A DNA stretch of 64,000 nucleotides from contig BGZK01000478.1 in the NCBI GenBank assembly GCA_005406025.1, positions 124,001 through 188,000 on the forward strand, read 5' to 3'. Source of the DNA: Eumeta japonica. Taxonomy: Eukaryota > Arthropoda > Insecta > Lepidoptera > Psychidae. The number at the start of each line of letters is the position of its first letter. Position 1 is the stretch's first letter. Shown here in pieces: positions 36,156 through 48,300 of this stretch. The notes below the pieces were generated by a model, which saw only the letters and a list, made by a program, of their open reading frames with translations, was not told the origin of the DNA and did no database searches. A program made the position numbers and the translations under genes.

Positions 36156-37023
36156 CTAGCTGGGCGACCGAGCTTTGCTCGGATTATTTTTTGGATACAC
36201 TAAGTGTATAAAACACTGTTAATGTACCAAGTTGTAAAATTAATGTCACTTCATTTCGCTGATTAAAAAACAGTCCATTATCACCAGTAAAATATCAAGT
36301 GTCGTAATATTAACATTATAAAATATGATTGTCTGAGGCGACTTTAATGTTTCCAAAATATTTTTTTTAATGATTTCTGTGCAATTTGTAATATTCGACA
36401 TATTTTACTACTTACTTAGTGCAACTCATGAGATCGTATTGAGATCTAATTGAGATCGTAGTCTTATCTTTTAACACAAGATGGCACTCGTTTTCCATTG
36501 AATGGACCACAACTGACGACTGACACATTTTCAAATTAATATTCCAAAAACAACCATGAAAATAAAAAAAACTAATATTGAGGTTATTTTTGATAAAATT
36601 AATTTTAAAAAAAAGCAACCGGGAAGTGGATCAAATTTAACTTGCAAGATAAAAATGCTTGTCATAATAATAAAAATTAAAAAAGTGTGATAAAAAAAAA
36701 GAAATTAAAAAAAATAAAGATGCATCCCAGGTTCGAACTCGGGATCTTCTGCACAGAAAGCATACGTGATAGCCGCTGCTCCACGGCAACTGAAAAGCAC
36801 GTGGCGAAATATCTATTTATTTAGTGAGTATTCATATCCCGGTTTTTAATTTTTTTCTTGGAAAATCGCGTTTTCCCGGGAAAAACACCTATGTAGATAA
36901 ACTTGAAACACTAAACTATATCTAAATATAAATTTTTCATGAAAATCGTTAGAGCCGTTTCCGAGATAGCTGGTATATATAAACAAACAAATATACAAGA
37001 ATTGCTCGTTGAAAGGAATTAGA
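36156..37023 (-). mobile_element. Non-autonomous Helitron, both ends intact
   Basis: On the minus strand the element starts TCTAATTCCTTTCAACGAGC at 37023 and ends CCGAGCAAAGCTCGGTCGCC, then CAGCTAG, at 36156. This gives the diagnostic Helitron features: a 5' TC, a 3' CTAG, and a 6-bp hairpin (CCGAGC-AAA-GCTCGG) about 9 bases before CTAG. The flanks are A (36155 and 37024 read on the minus strand as T after, A before), so the insertion is between A and T as expected. It carries no Rep/helicase and is 868 bp long. A tRNA-like sequence lies inside, on the same strand. Confidence 0.8.
36720..36790 (-). tRNA. tRNA-like sequence inside the Helitron (pseudo-tRNA)
   Basis: On the minus strand it reads GTTGCCGTGGAGCAGCGGC, then an anticodon arm TGC-TTTCTGT-GCA and a T arm CCGAG-TTCGAAC-CTGGG. 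The B box GTTCGAACC is intact and the anticodon would be TCT (Arg). The acceptor stem pairs poorly (about 4 of 7) and the D arm is irregular. So it is a tRNA-derived sequence and not a working tRNA. Confidence 0.55.
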
Positions 37024-37329
37024 TTTCTTAAAAGGAATATGACACGAAAAAATCTATTTGTATGTTTTGTCGCTTTGTTATGCTAGTAATTTTAAAAGAA
37101 TATTATTTTAGGCAAAGCACCCTCTTAACTACCATATTAGTGTTTTGGTTATACAGCAACATTAAACTTTGTGATCTATCACAACATCAAACAAAAAACC
37201 CCAAATATAATGCTCAAAAGTAATACCACCTAAACACTACTTACATAAACTTTACAATAAGTCCATTTTCTTTCGTGATTGAGTTTTGGTGAAGCGTTAG
37301 ATGCTCCTTACGCTTCATCAAAAATATCT

Positions 37330-37680
37330 ATAAACAATTTAGTCATTGTGAGGAGGATCAGGATCAAGAGCGTAAGTGATATCGTTTCATATTACAAAAA
37401 CAAACGAGAATGGGACCGAAATCAGGATTAGTGGTTGATGGTCATTGATCGATGTAAAATATAAATGAATTCGTTGTATTTCCCCGCGGGCGGAACTGCG
37501 GGTGAATTATGTATATTTTGAACAAAATCAGAATCTATATTGAGATCAAAAAGAGTGCCAGGATTAAAATCTAAGAAAGAACATCGGTATCACGGTTGAC
37601 AGCGTGATCGGTTGATATAAAAGATATGAGAATTCATTGGATATCTTCGCGGGTGGTGCTGCGACCAAAAATTAGTACTC
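37330..37680 (-). repeat. CCCGCGGGCGGAACTGCGGG-type repeat, reverse copy
   Basis: Two blocks, CCCCGCGGGCGGAACTGCGGG (37483-37503) and TTCGCGGGTGGTGCTGCGACC (37646-37666), each follow a GATCGATGTAAAAT or GGTTGATATAAAAG phrase, so the unit appears twice. They mirror the 18347 and 47974 repeats in reverse. Confidence 0.5.
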
Positions 37681-37869
37681 TATAAATTTTCTCTAATATG
37701 ACGTAATACCCCGAAAATAATTTAATTACTTAGAATTTGACGAATGGCCTAATTCAAGCACAGCACTATGTGCTTTCTTTAATGCATAAACTAATGCATA
37801 TTTAAAAACTATTTGAACTCATGTCTGCTGCAAATTACGTAATCGTTGCACTCGCTAGAAATATCGTTA

Positions 37870-38095
37870 TCACTATTATAATGGTTTGAGTTCTACCACC
37901 GTACGCTTTAAGCGAAATCTTCTGCCATTTACGACTAAAGTTTGGAATGTATCTACCATCTATAACAAGGAGCTTAAGAAAAGATCCCATTTCTTTTTAA
38001 AAGGCCAGCAACCCTCTAGCGACTCCCTTCAGGTGTCTTGAGGGTGTCTGAGCTTGCTTGCTCGTTCGCGCTTTAAAAATCCTATTAAAAAAAAT
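37870..38095 (+). repeat. LINE 3' tail repeat, copy 2
   Basis: AAGCGAAATCTTCTGCCATT, GGAGCTTAAGAAAAGATCCC, TTTTTAAAAGGCCAGCAACC, and a poly-A-like end (CCTATTAAAAAAAATC). This is the decayed 3' end of a lepidopteran non-LTR element, the same tail as at 890 and 40648. Confidence 0.65.
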
Positions 38096-40640
38096 CATAA
38101 TTAACGAATCGATTCGCCAGCAACTAATTGCCAGGAATAAACTCTTATATTCTAAAAACACTTTGTAGGTATACAGTAATTACTATTTACTATTTTCATG
38201 ATTATTACGAGATCACGACCTAATAAATGAAGAAGCAATATTTACAATACAACGCTCGTCTATTTTCCTTGAGTCTATTTAGAGTACATTCAGCCTGTTT
38301 GGGAGTTCTCTTAAATACGAGATTAAATTCAAGACGATTGTCTTCACATAATTTCGATGTCTTTTGAATTAAATATTTTCTCTTTGATGGTCTTCACAAT
38401 TATTTGTCATTTAAGTAATGACATTTTTCCTTTCTATATTAATCTGTTATATGTATCTGCTTTTACTATATTTACAGATTTGCGCTTTGCGAACTAATTT
38501 TTATATATTTATAAGGCGGTATAATATTAAACATCAAAATCAGCAGTGCCAAGATTATATTTTATTGATCAGTTTCTCAAATATCTGTACCAAATATTTT
38601 GTGTGCACTCACTATTATATTTCGTTTTATTTTACATTCACTGATCTCATTTTTATCATTATTAAAAGTATCTCTATCTGGAGCCCCTCTCAACTCTTAT
38701 CTTTCCGTGATTTGTATTTATTTTTCATCCTGAATGATTCTAGTATTTAAATTAAAATTGATAACTCGAACTCAAATAGAACGAACGTTTGCTGGACTGA
38801 GCACGGAGACCGGATGCCTCTCATACCAGCACCTACAATTTAACTAACTCAGTAACAAAAATGTATTAAATTAATTAATTTAAATTAACTTAACTAGCCG
38901 AAACGGTACAGTTATTAAAAAATTATAAATGGTCACTTTAAAATAATAGATTTCGTAATTATATTAATAATAAAATAATAATTATTATAAAAATGGTTGT
39001 ATATATATATTTTATCTTAATTTTTACTTTTTAATTAATTTTATTATTTCTGGCATAATTCTCAAAAGGTTTTCATTACTGCAATTAGACCTATAAAAAC
39101 AGTCTTGTGAATACATTGGAGCTTATTTAAGAAACGATTTTTCTCTCAAACAACTGGTTTATTTTGTCACGAAATACGCCCAGATAATTACACAATAGGC
39201 ATTTATTTGAGTAAAGTATTGAGGTACGTATACAAAAATGTCAATTTCTCATATTCATACCTAGATACATATAATTATTTTATTATCTATTTATTGGTGT
39301 AAATCAAACTTAAGTGTATTAAAATATGTAAACATGTTTTATTTACCACCTAAATAATATTTATTTCTGAAAATGATTAGAAGAACTGACCACTAGTACA
39401 TATTAAGCGTTTAATTACACAGTTATTTTTTTTGTTTATGAAGCCTTCATCTAATAAACTACATTAGTACCTACAAATATTTCTACAATTTTATACAAAA
39501 AGTCAAAATAATATAAACTAACTTACAATACAAGGTTCTGTATTTCAAAGTGGTCATTTCCATACCTCGTACAAAAATATACGATATACGTTGTGTAGGT
39601 AGTGTTCCCTTAAAAATATAAATTTATAACCACGAGAGAATAGAAAAAAATTCGTTCGGTGAAACGTTGTTACGTACATACATGTAAAATGTATGGTTTT
39701 TTTTGTCTTTAATACGCCAAAAAATTTGGCGCTTTTGTGTGTCCGCACAAATATTTTAATGCCACCGCATGAATCCTAACACATAAATTGAACGGTAAAA
39801 GGTAACCGTAATACTTTCCACTACTACTTTGTCGGCGAACTGGACGAATGTACCGATAACTTTTTAACTTAAGTTAAATTTAAGTACTCACTTAATTTAA
39901 AATAACATAATTTTGCGCAGGGGTGCTTCAGCATTTCAACAAAACAATAAAATTAATAATTAAATAAAAATATGATACGTAAAATAAGTACACGAAAACA
40001 TGTAAAAAATGTATTTAACTGTCTTCAGTTCGATTTCTAGTTACATCAACATAAAATATTTTATCCGCTTTTTCCTTCGCTCGTATACAAAAACTCATTT
40101 GAGCCTATGCATTTGATGTAATCATCTTCCGAAGCGTCAATATTCTTTAGGGAAATGAAATGATTTACTTTTAGCACATGTAGTGATGTAGCAGAATACT
40201 GAGGTTTAAAGTTTCTAGAAAAGAAAAGTGTATCTTCAAGCGGTTTGACCATCTGTAAAAAAGAATGAAATTAGGCTAACAAGAATTCTAGAGCGAACGT
40301 GTGTGATATAAGGATTGGCAATGGACATTTTAAAAAATCTTATGCACACTAAATCATTGGCATATTATAAAATAGCCATATTTTAAACACTCAAAATCGA
40401 TTCTTGAACTGAACGATTGATGGATGTCGGTGAAGTAAGAGAAGTATAATAAGATCGTATTATATTAATGATCATGAAATTAATTCAATAATTAAATATT
40501 TAATTAAACGAGACGTATGGACTGCAGTGATTAGTCGAATTAATCGATTTTTAAATAATATTGTTTTGTGAAATTATGGTCTAATTTGTCGAAAACCACT
40601 TTCCTCCCATCATCCACAACTTCCCTTCATCATATACCCT
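38096..40640. other. AT-rich spacer
   Basis: No gene recognised. A GGAGACCGGATGCCTC repeat block lies at 38775-38850. The 110-residue frame at 38418-38750 is Phe/Tyr/Ile-rich translation of AT-rich DNA with no recognisable domain. Confidence 0.5.
38775..38850 (+). repeat. GCACGGAGAC-type repeat block
   Basis: AACGTTTGCTGGACTGAGCA, then CGGAGACCGGATGCCTC, aligns with 41325-41410 and with the second half of the 5120 and 7555 repeats. Confidence 0.5.
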
Positions 40641-40647
40641 ATTCCTA

Positions 40648-40782
40648 CTAAAAAGGCTGGCAATGTACTGACTCTTGATTCTTTGGGATACGCGAGTGTC
40701 TATGGGTGGCGGTGACCACCTATACTGAAGGAGGTAGCATGCTCGCTCGCTCCTCGATAATTATGTATATAAAAAAAACTAA
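40648..40782 (+). repeat. LINE 3' tail repeat, copy 3
   Basis: AAAAAGGCTGGCAATGTACTG, GCGAGTGTCTATGGGTGGCG, GTGACCACCTATACTGAAGG and GCTCGCTCGCTCCTCG precede an A-rich end. The order is that of the common lepidopteran tail (GGCCGGCAA, GTGTCCATGGGCGG, GTGATCAC, then A-run). Confidence 0.65.
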
Positions 40783-43700
40783 AGTGTTCCTCATAAGTTG
40801 ATTCAAAAAAAGATTAATTTAATTGAGATTGCTCCGATCCAATGATGCAATTGTGGAACTATTAATACCGCTATATATATCTTTTTGGTCAATCTATATT
40901 TACGATTTTGCACTTATCTGAAGATAATATGTTTTCTATAGTGAGATTTCGACGTCCTCCTGCCCATTTGTCTGTACATCACGCTCGTGTTTTTGTGATT
41001 GCTGTTGCTATTAACTTTAAATCTATATATTGTAACACTTATGGTACCCTTCGTGAGCTTAAGGGTACCCGAGATCTTGAATGAAAAACGACAAAAAAAC
41101 AATTATCTTTATTTGATCAGTTCTTCAATCTGTCTGTTTATGAATTTTATGTATACTCAGTCTGACAGCTTAAACATTTCACATTCCACTTTTTATAACT
41201 ATCGAGGCCACTGTGAGTGGGCAGGAGCCCTGTTCGACTCTTTTATTAGGCCACCTGTCAACTTCCTACGCTCTTGTTTTTCGCAAGTTCAGTTTTTTGA
41301 TCTTAATTTAAATTAATATATCGAATGAATATAGAACCCACGTTCGCGGGACCAAGCACGGAGACGGGATGTCTCACATGCCGCCTACACCTAATTCAGT
41401 TACTACAATATATATATAAGAGAAACACTACTGATTCACTGACATATCACGAGATCTCCAAAATTATATAACGCGCGCGGCGCATTTTTAAGTGTATTAA
41501 CAAATTCAACAATAAAAAAATTATTATGTTCTTCGTTTCATGATAGTTCCTGAAATAGTCAATAATATGCAAAATATAAATTAGTACACTTAAGCAAACC
41601 GCATTAAAAAGTATCTTGAACAAAGTGGCGTGAAGTGCACTAACGCGAGGGCTTTTAATAAAACAAAGTTGTGACAATTTTTTATGAAGATTTCTCTTTT
41701 TCATTGAAAATTAATTAACAGGAACGATTAAAACATAAGTATATTCGAGAATGTTTTTTTTTATTCACAAAATAAACCACTTCTACAAATTTAAGTGGTC
41801 GTTTCTCCTAACGTAAGCTACTATTGCTTGTTTCTGAATTAATCTTTCGTACTAAATCTTATATGAATTTCAAAAGGTTAATTCTAGAATAGGGATCCAA
41901 TACAAAATCAGTAAGCTATTTTGTGTCTTTTACGTTCGGTATTTCTAACCACAGGACCTCAAAATGAGTTAACCGTGTCGGCGAAGCGACCGAAACTACA
42001 TATTCAAATGGACTTGAAAAAATTTCGACCGCAGCTAAATAAGTTTCACTATTAGATTGCACTAATGAAATTTAAAAAGTAAGACCTTCTCACTTCAATA
42101 ATATCACTACGAGTGGGCATTATATTTCCAATTTATGCCGAGCAATGAACGCCGATAGAACATTTTATACTTATAGGACGCTGTTTAATTTGTCAATAAG
42201 AAAGGTTTTCTCAGAAGACTACAATGAAAGCGGAAGAATCACTTTACACCGCCTCTCCATTCACCTCGCTTCAATCAAATGATTGTTACAATATTTCCTT
42301 TGTTCCCTTTTAAGAGGAAATCCTATAAATTTGGATGCTGTACATTTACATAAACGTGATTTTTCGAATCTAAGGGCGTCACGGGCCATAATAAATTTGT
42401 CACGGTCAAAAAAATATGTGTGAGTTTCTCGAGTGACGAATGTGAAAAAGTTAATAAGAACGTTTTTGTATTCGACTTATGCATATTTCATTACAAAAAA
42501 GGGAAGAAAGATATAGCGTAAAGAAAATTAGAAAGAGAGCTATATATTGCTACGCTACGGAAATAGAGTAAAAGAGCGCAATGTATGTACAACAATAAAA
42601 AGCTAGAGTCTAAGATACCGTTGCGCATGCGCGCGTTTTAAATGAACGTCTCAGACGGTACATGAATATATGAAGTACCTCGCGTTATGCAATTAACATT
42701 TGCAGTTGTTTCGTGATTATTTATGTTTTTTTTCGTTTGTGTCCAGCTATTATTTATTTTATCCGTAAAGAATTGCATAAGCATATGGCGGGTTGCACCT
42801 AACCTAGAAGCGTAATTGATAAATGTAATCCGGAAGATTTGATAGATTACGCATACATTATATGTCAAATCTTATGGATTATTTTTCCATTACGATTTGA
42901 CTTTCATTTCAAGCCGACATTAATCAATCAATATTTTATTAATAATGACGCATCTAAGTTTAATTTATACGTTTATTTGTCGATTCATGATTATAACGCA
43001 AAAACTACTAAGTGAATTTTGGCGTGGTTCAAACTTGCATCTAACGTTTGAAGCTAAACTTGTTTTGTTATTCCAACTTAGGTAAGAATATTTATCTTTC
43101 AGTAAAGAAAAAAAAAATTTAAATCCTAGTAAGTTAATCCGAAACAGCTCGTTTGTTCTCCCACGACAAACCGATATCTCGCATAATAAGAAGGCAGTGA
43201 ATTGAAATTTTCACATTTGTGGAATTGTGGCAAGCGATAAAAAAAAAAGTTAACAAAAGCAATTAATGGAAACACGTGCTTTGATGCTAATTAAGAGAAT
43301 TCCCTTATATGGAGTCTCGGTTTTCTAAGAAACCCCTTTGAGACACAGCATAAAAGCGCACACAACAGCGAACCAATTCCATAACCTCAAAACGTCTCAC
43401 TCGATATCAGCATTACGTCAAAATTACATCAACCGAGGGCGCGGCAGCAACCCTTCACACCCTGACGTAATCGTGACGTGGCAACGATGTCAAATGAGTC
43501 ATTTTAATTTTAAGTAATTGCTGAATTGAAAAATATTCTCAAAGACAGTTTCACACGTGCATTAACGTCAGCATTGGTGACGGCTCGCCGAAGTAACGCG
43601 ACTTATCCCGGACACCCTCATGTTACAAAGTTATTTTATGCTTCAAACTATTTTTAATGGATGGCAACGTAAATATATTAACGTTAAGACAATCGATTGC

Positions 43701-44299
43701 TTCACCCACTTGGTCGCATATGGAATAAAGACCGTAATTCGTTTGCATTTCATCTTCTTTTATAATAGGTCTTTCAATTTCAGAAGCGGTTGTACTAATT
43801 TTTCATGTGAAGTTAACACTATGAAACACTCAGTCTAGTAATGTTCCTTGAATTCCAACCCCATAGACAATAATTCGTTATGAATATAGATTTCGTGTGA
43901 CGACTATGACGGCACGCAGTACAGGCTGCGCTAGCGCCGAAAGCACAAGTCAATACCTATGAGCCATCATATAAAGCGGTTAAGTCGTGAACCGTTTTTC
44001 GACGTTACATTTTGAGGAAATAATGAAATCGAATGTGAACGGAAAGGAATTAGAATTTTATTTTTTTCGGAATTTATTTTCAGCGACAATTTTGACACAG
44101 ATATTACCAATGAAATATTACAAAAAAGACTACTGACATTGTTTATCGTGTCCAAAAAATTAAAAAGTTTACCTATTTTTTGGAACTGTACAGAACTAAA
44201 TTTAATATCAACTATAATTACTATTGTTTTCAAATTTAATTCCTACCAAAGTTAAAGAAAAAGCGGTATTATTAAATAGTAATAATAATAATATTTTTC
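40783..44299. other. Spacer
   Basis: No gene recognised. A GCACGGAGAC repeat block lies at 41325-41410. A CpG-richer patch at 43360-43620 (CCGAGGGCGCGGCAGCAACC, GACGGCTCGCCGAAGTAACG) is unexplained. Confidence 0.45.
41325..41410 (+). repeat. GCACGGAGAC-type repeat block, copy
   Basis: CACGTTCGCGGGACCAAGCA, then CGGAGACGGGATGTCTCACA, is the partner of 38775-38850. Confidence 0.5.
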
Positions 44300-44546
44300 G
44301 ACACATACACACCACCATTTGATCTCAAACTAAGCAACGAGTCTTATATTGTAGGTATCAGATACTTAATACAACACATATTTATTTCTTTTTGTAAATA
44401 TATACATATCAATACATGGAAATAACCAGACTATAAAAACATTATTTTTTAATCAAATAAATAAATGTTTGCCTTGCGTGGGAATTAAACCCACGCCCTC
44501 AGCGCAGGAAGCAGGGTCACTACCAACTGCGCCAATCGGGCAGATA
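44300..44546 (-). repeat. tRNA-derived SINE, near full length
   Basis: On the minus strand from 44546 the head has a good A box (TTGGCGCAGTTGGTAGTGAC), an anticodon-arm region and a perfect T arm (GTGGG-TTTAATT-CCCAC). A tRNA-unrelated AT-rich body follows, down to about 44300. The head is of a type common in butterfly and moth SINEs (Metulj-like, a tentative name). It contains the internal pol III promoter but is not a tRNA gene: the acceptor stem and anticodon arm do not pair well. Confidence 0.7.
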
Positions 44547-47392
44547 GGAGTGCGTAATGTTTAACACTGTTACAAGCTTGTATTTTGCGAGTTTATAGAC
44601 AACGTTTTGAAAGAATGTTGAAAGATTTTAAGTTTGCTGACCCAGTTGATCGTGAAAACTTTTCCTTCTATTGTATGTATTGTATTATATACCCTGTATG
44701 AAATCTTCGCTTACACTCCTGATGATAGGTATGGACCGGTCTTGAAACATTATAAAAAAATATATTAAGGTCGAACTCAGTTCGACATATAGAAAAAGAA
44801 ACAGGGAAAAACTAATAATGTGGCCTCTATCGATCGGAAAGCGAAACGGGGCAGTCGTAACCCGAATAGCTCGTTACATCATATCGCCCTCTTGCCGCTC
44901 CACACAATGGGGATATAGCTTATTTAAACATCATACCATAAATGTCAAGCTACTATCAGCACGTGATGATATTAATTGTAAGAATACAAATTACGTATTC
45001 ATCGAGTACTTGACTTTCAAGCGAAAATATAATAAAGTTTTGTTTTTTATCCGATTACCAAGTAATAACTGATTCTATACCAAGATTTAACTAAAATCAG
45101 TTTGTTAAAGTAGTAGCTGTTATTGCAATTTGGGAGAAATAAATAATTTTGTAGAAGTCATCTTACGTCACTTTTAGAACTTACAATGTTCCAATATATA
45201 ATTTTTTGTCAAATCTAGTTAGTTGGGCATACAAATCTGCTTAGTTGAAAATAGTTTATGCCCCTCCACGGATTTCAACTAACGTATTTAAGAAATATAA
45301 AGCGTCAAATGCTTAAAGTATTTTTTACATTCTTATTGCCACAATGGATCTAGGTCAATTATAAAATAAACCATTTTATTAAGAGTATATTATCAATTCA
45401 TATGAAATTCACAAAAAAGGAACATTATTTATAAGCTTCTATATTTGTAAAAACATAAAATCGGACTATTCAGTATTTTACTAATACATAAATTAATATA
45501 CCTATCAAAATGAATATATGGCCGAAAAACTTAACAACGATTGTCTTAAAACACGTCGTACGGACTGCCCATTCGAGTGCGTTAATTCCATCCAAACTTT
45601 CTTAGTTAAAACAACTTTAAACAACGCAGGCCGCGCCCGCGCCGGTCGCCTGCGCTTTACGGCGGGCGGTACGCGAGTTAAACGCCCAAATAAACAGCGA
45701 TCATGAGCGTTTTATCGCAGTACATTAGGGGACCCAGCGCGGGCGCCGCCCCGCTGCGGATAGTTCGCGTTAGCAGACTCTTCGCTCTCGGATTTACTTC
45801 ACGATGGAAAACTGGTGTTCTTTGTTTTGTACCTTGATGAGGGACAAGTGCTTTGAGTGTACGATTGGTCACTGACTATTTACTGATGTGGGAACTTCTG
45901 GGGGCACTTTTGACATTTTTCGCATCGGTAAATTCGTATGAGTTCGTGTCACCCCCAATGACATGTTAATGCAGCACATATGAAAAGCTTTTTCATTCGC
46001 GTTCATCAATTTCATTCAGTATATGCGAACATTTCTTTATGTCCGTTGGGTGATTTTTTATTGAATAAAATCTTATGAGTTTGCGTCACCGACATGCTAA
46101 TGCTAACGGTATATGTAAAAAATTTGTGAAAATGTAATAACATTTTTATATGTGAAAATCCTACTTTTAAACTTAACTCACTTGCAATATTTATTTTATT
46201 TTATCCAAATTAAAAAACTTAAATTTTAAAATTCATGCTTTTACATGCACATTGACTTTTATTTCAAAACTAGGTGTGCGCAACTCATCGTGTATTTTGG
46301 ATTAATAAATAGAGCAAGTAAAAATGTATATAATTGTTGCTCGGAATGCCAATAGATATCGAAAACAAGGTTATAGTTGATTATTATGATTTAAAATTAT
46401 GATATTTTATTATTGATGCTACAATTACTGTGAAAATCCCAAAAATACTATTGTTATTTTCTAGTCTTAAGTTCTGACTTATGTTGACAGTTCTCAATAA
46501 CCGCTTTTTCATAATCACACACAGCACCCATTCGTCACAAAGAGATTCAGAGAGAGATTTAATGTTTATGTCACTATATAATACTTTGTTACGAGTTGGA
46601 CCACAGTTTGTCTGTTATTGGATTGTCAGAAGTTGCATCGTTGAAGACTATAACTGAACGAAATCGTATTGGTGAGCGTTTAGTGTTTTAAATCTTGTTC
46701 GCGGACCACTTTCAGCCTTATTTGTGTGTGCAATGTTTGTATCTAACCTTGCTGCTCATAAAACCAGACTCAGCAAAGTTAATAAACCAGTGGGGATAAT
46801 GTGTGCGCTTTTATAATAAGGTCCCAGGTGAAATTAAAAATTTGCTGTTTTACAAATTTAAAACTTTTATTTAAAAAAAATAATGTGGTAAGGGCTGCTA
46901 TACCGTATCTAAATATATTAAGGAAAAAAAATCTTGATTACGAACTGCTCGACTGTCACGTTATTTCATGTAATTTTCATATGTTCACTAGTTTTATTGA
47001 CTAATCTATCCCATATTATTGAGCGAAAAAGAGCAAACCTTGAGTTTCTTGCCATTTTTTTTCAGGATGAATCAGCATTTATGGAATGGGTGGTAATGAT
47101 ACAATAATGACGTATTTCAAGTGCAATTCTATTGCCTACCAAATAAAAATATTTTTGATAAGATTTTATTTCATTACGCAATAAAATCAAAGATTTTAAA
47201 TTATGTATTCTATCTATAAAAATATGATTTTTTTAGCTGCAACTTTCAATCAGTAATTCATCTAATGTAAATCATGAATTCGATATTTTTTTTATTTATA
47301 TTGAAAGTTTATTTAAAATACGATTTCTATATAGTATGTATTGAATGAAAAATATATACACGTATGTATAATCATGTGAGAGAAAAAAGCTT
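44547..47392. other. Spacer with a CpG-rich island
   Basis: No gene recognised. The CpG-rich island at 45620-45800 is listed separately. A perfect palindrome GTCGAACTCAGTTCGAC lies at 44771-44787. Confidence 0.45.
45620..45800. promoter_or_regulatory. CpG-rich island, candidate promoter or enhancer
   Basis: This is the sharpest G+C peak in the window: GCCGCGCCCGCGCCGGTCGC, then GGCGGGCGGTACGCG and GCGCGGGCGCCGCCCCGCTG. A short + strand frame, MSVLSQYIRGPSAGAAPLRI onward (45703-45837, 44 residues), crosses it, but nothing about it is recognisable. A first exon or promoter of a gene whose other exons are outside the window is possible; so is an old GC-rich repeat. Confidence 0.3.
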
Positions 47393-47653
47393 TTGATAAA
47401 ATATCTGGGAATGACCAGAGTGAAAAAGGACGTTTTGAGGGGGTTTGGCAATCGGGAAAGGATGAATATAAGTAGATTAGGGGAAAATATCTATGGAGCG
47501 AATGTGCTGGATGAAAGGGCCGACCAGGGTCGCCATAGAAAAACCTTATGCACACGAAACCGACGAGCGTGCACGAGACGGCTGATGAATGTCAATGAAC
47601 CAAAGAAGCTGAAGGAGGTTTTCCTTAGAGGGAACATGTTGTGGTCTCTATGA
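47393..47653 (+). mobile_element. C-terminal fragment of a non-LTR reverse transcriptase
   Basis: The frame reads GNRERMNISRLGENIYGANV, then RADQGRHRKT, which matches the pattern GHVERMNxxRLxxxIYxAxV followed by GRGRPRKT. That pattern ends many insect RT polyproteins. Nothing of the RT core is nearby, so it is an isolated fragment. Confidence 0.6.
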
Positions 47654-47973
47654 AATGTAGGCATGAGCTCTAGTATAGTGTAGTATTTTATATTGAATGT
47701 TATTGAATAATTTACCTTTTGTAAAGATATTTTGGGACGACGGTCTTTATATATTGTCTATTAAAAATATTTTGTTTGTCATTTCATATAATGTGTAATT
47801 GCTTATTTTTATAATATTTACTTTCCAGTATTAAACTCGCATTTTCAATAAGAGTTATAATGACATAACATATCCGTTTACAAAAACAATATTCCATGCG
47901 GTCTCTGTAAACCGATATATGTCTATTCAACTTAACCTTGGGTAGATTATGTTTTGTTAATTTATTCTTTACT

Positions 47974-48300
47974 AGCTATCACCGGTGGCTCCGCCCGTGT
48001 GGACATCGATTGAGTTCTTTCTTCTTTTATGTCGACTAATCGCACTGTCCATAATGATGCCGATTTAAATTCTCCTTTCAATTTAAATTCTGGTCCCGCT
48101 TTTGATTCCGGTTCTGTTCGAAATATACGTAATATAAGAAACTATCATCGAAATGGAATTAAAGCTATCCTGTATGTTACTTCGAGGTATAATATTTTAT
48201 CGCACCAAATTTCCTCAAATTCTGTCCAGTAGTTCTCGTGGAGTTCGCGAATAAATGCACACAGACAGACAGACGGGAATTCTAAAAACCACTGAAATGT
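47974..48300 (+). repeat. ACTAGCTAT-headed dispersed repeat, copy 2
   Basis: The head ACTAGCTATCACCGGTGGCT, then CCGCCCGTGTGGACATCGAT, matches the 18347 repeat. The tail GTCCAGTAGTTCTCGTGGAG ends with CACACAGACAGACAGACGG, a very common repeat end in moths and butterflies. Confidence 0.6.

Noticed and set aside
36720..36790. A working tRNA-Arg gene
   Set aside because: The acceptor stem pairs poorly, the D arm is irregular, and the sequence is inside a Helitron.
45518..45872. Overlapping forward (62) and reverse (64) frames over the CpG island
   Set aside because: High G+C lowers stop frequency on both strands; neither translation is recognisable.
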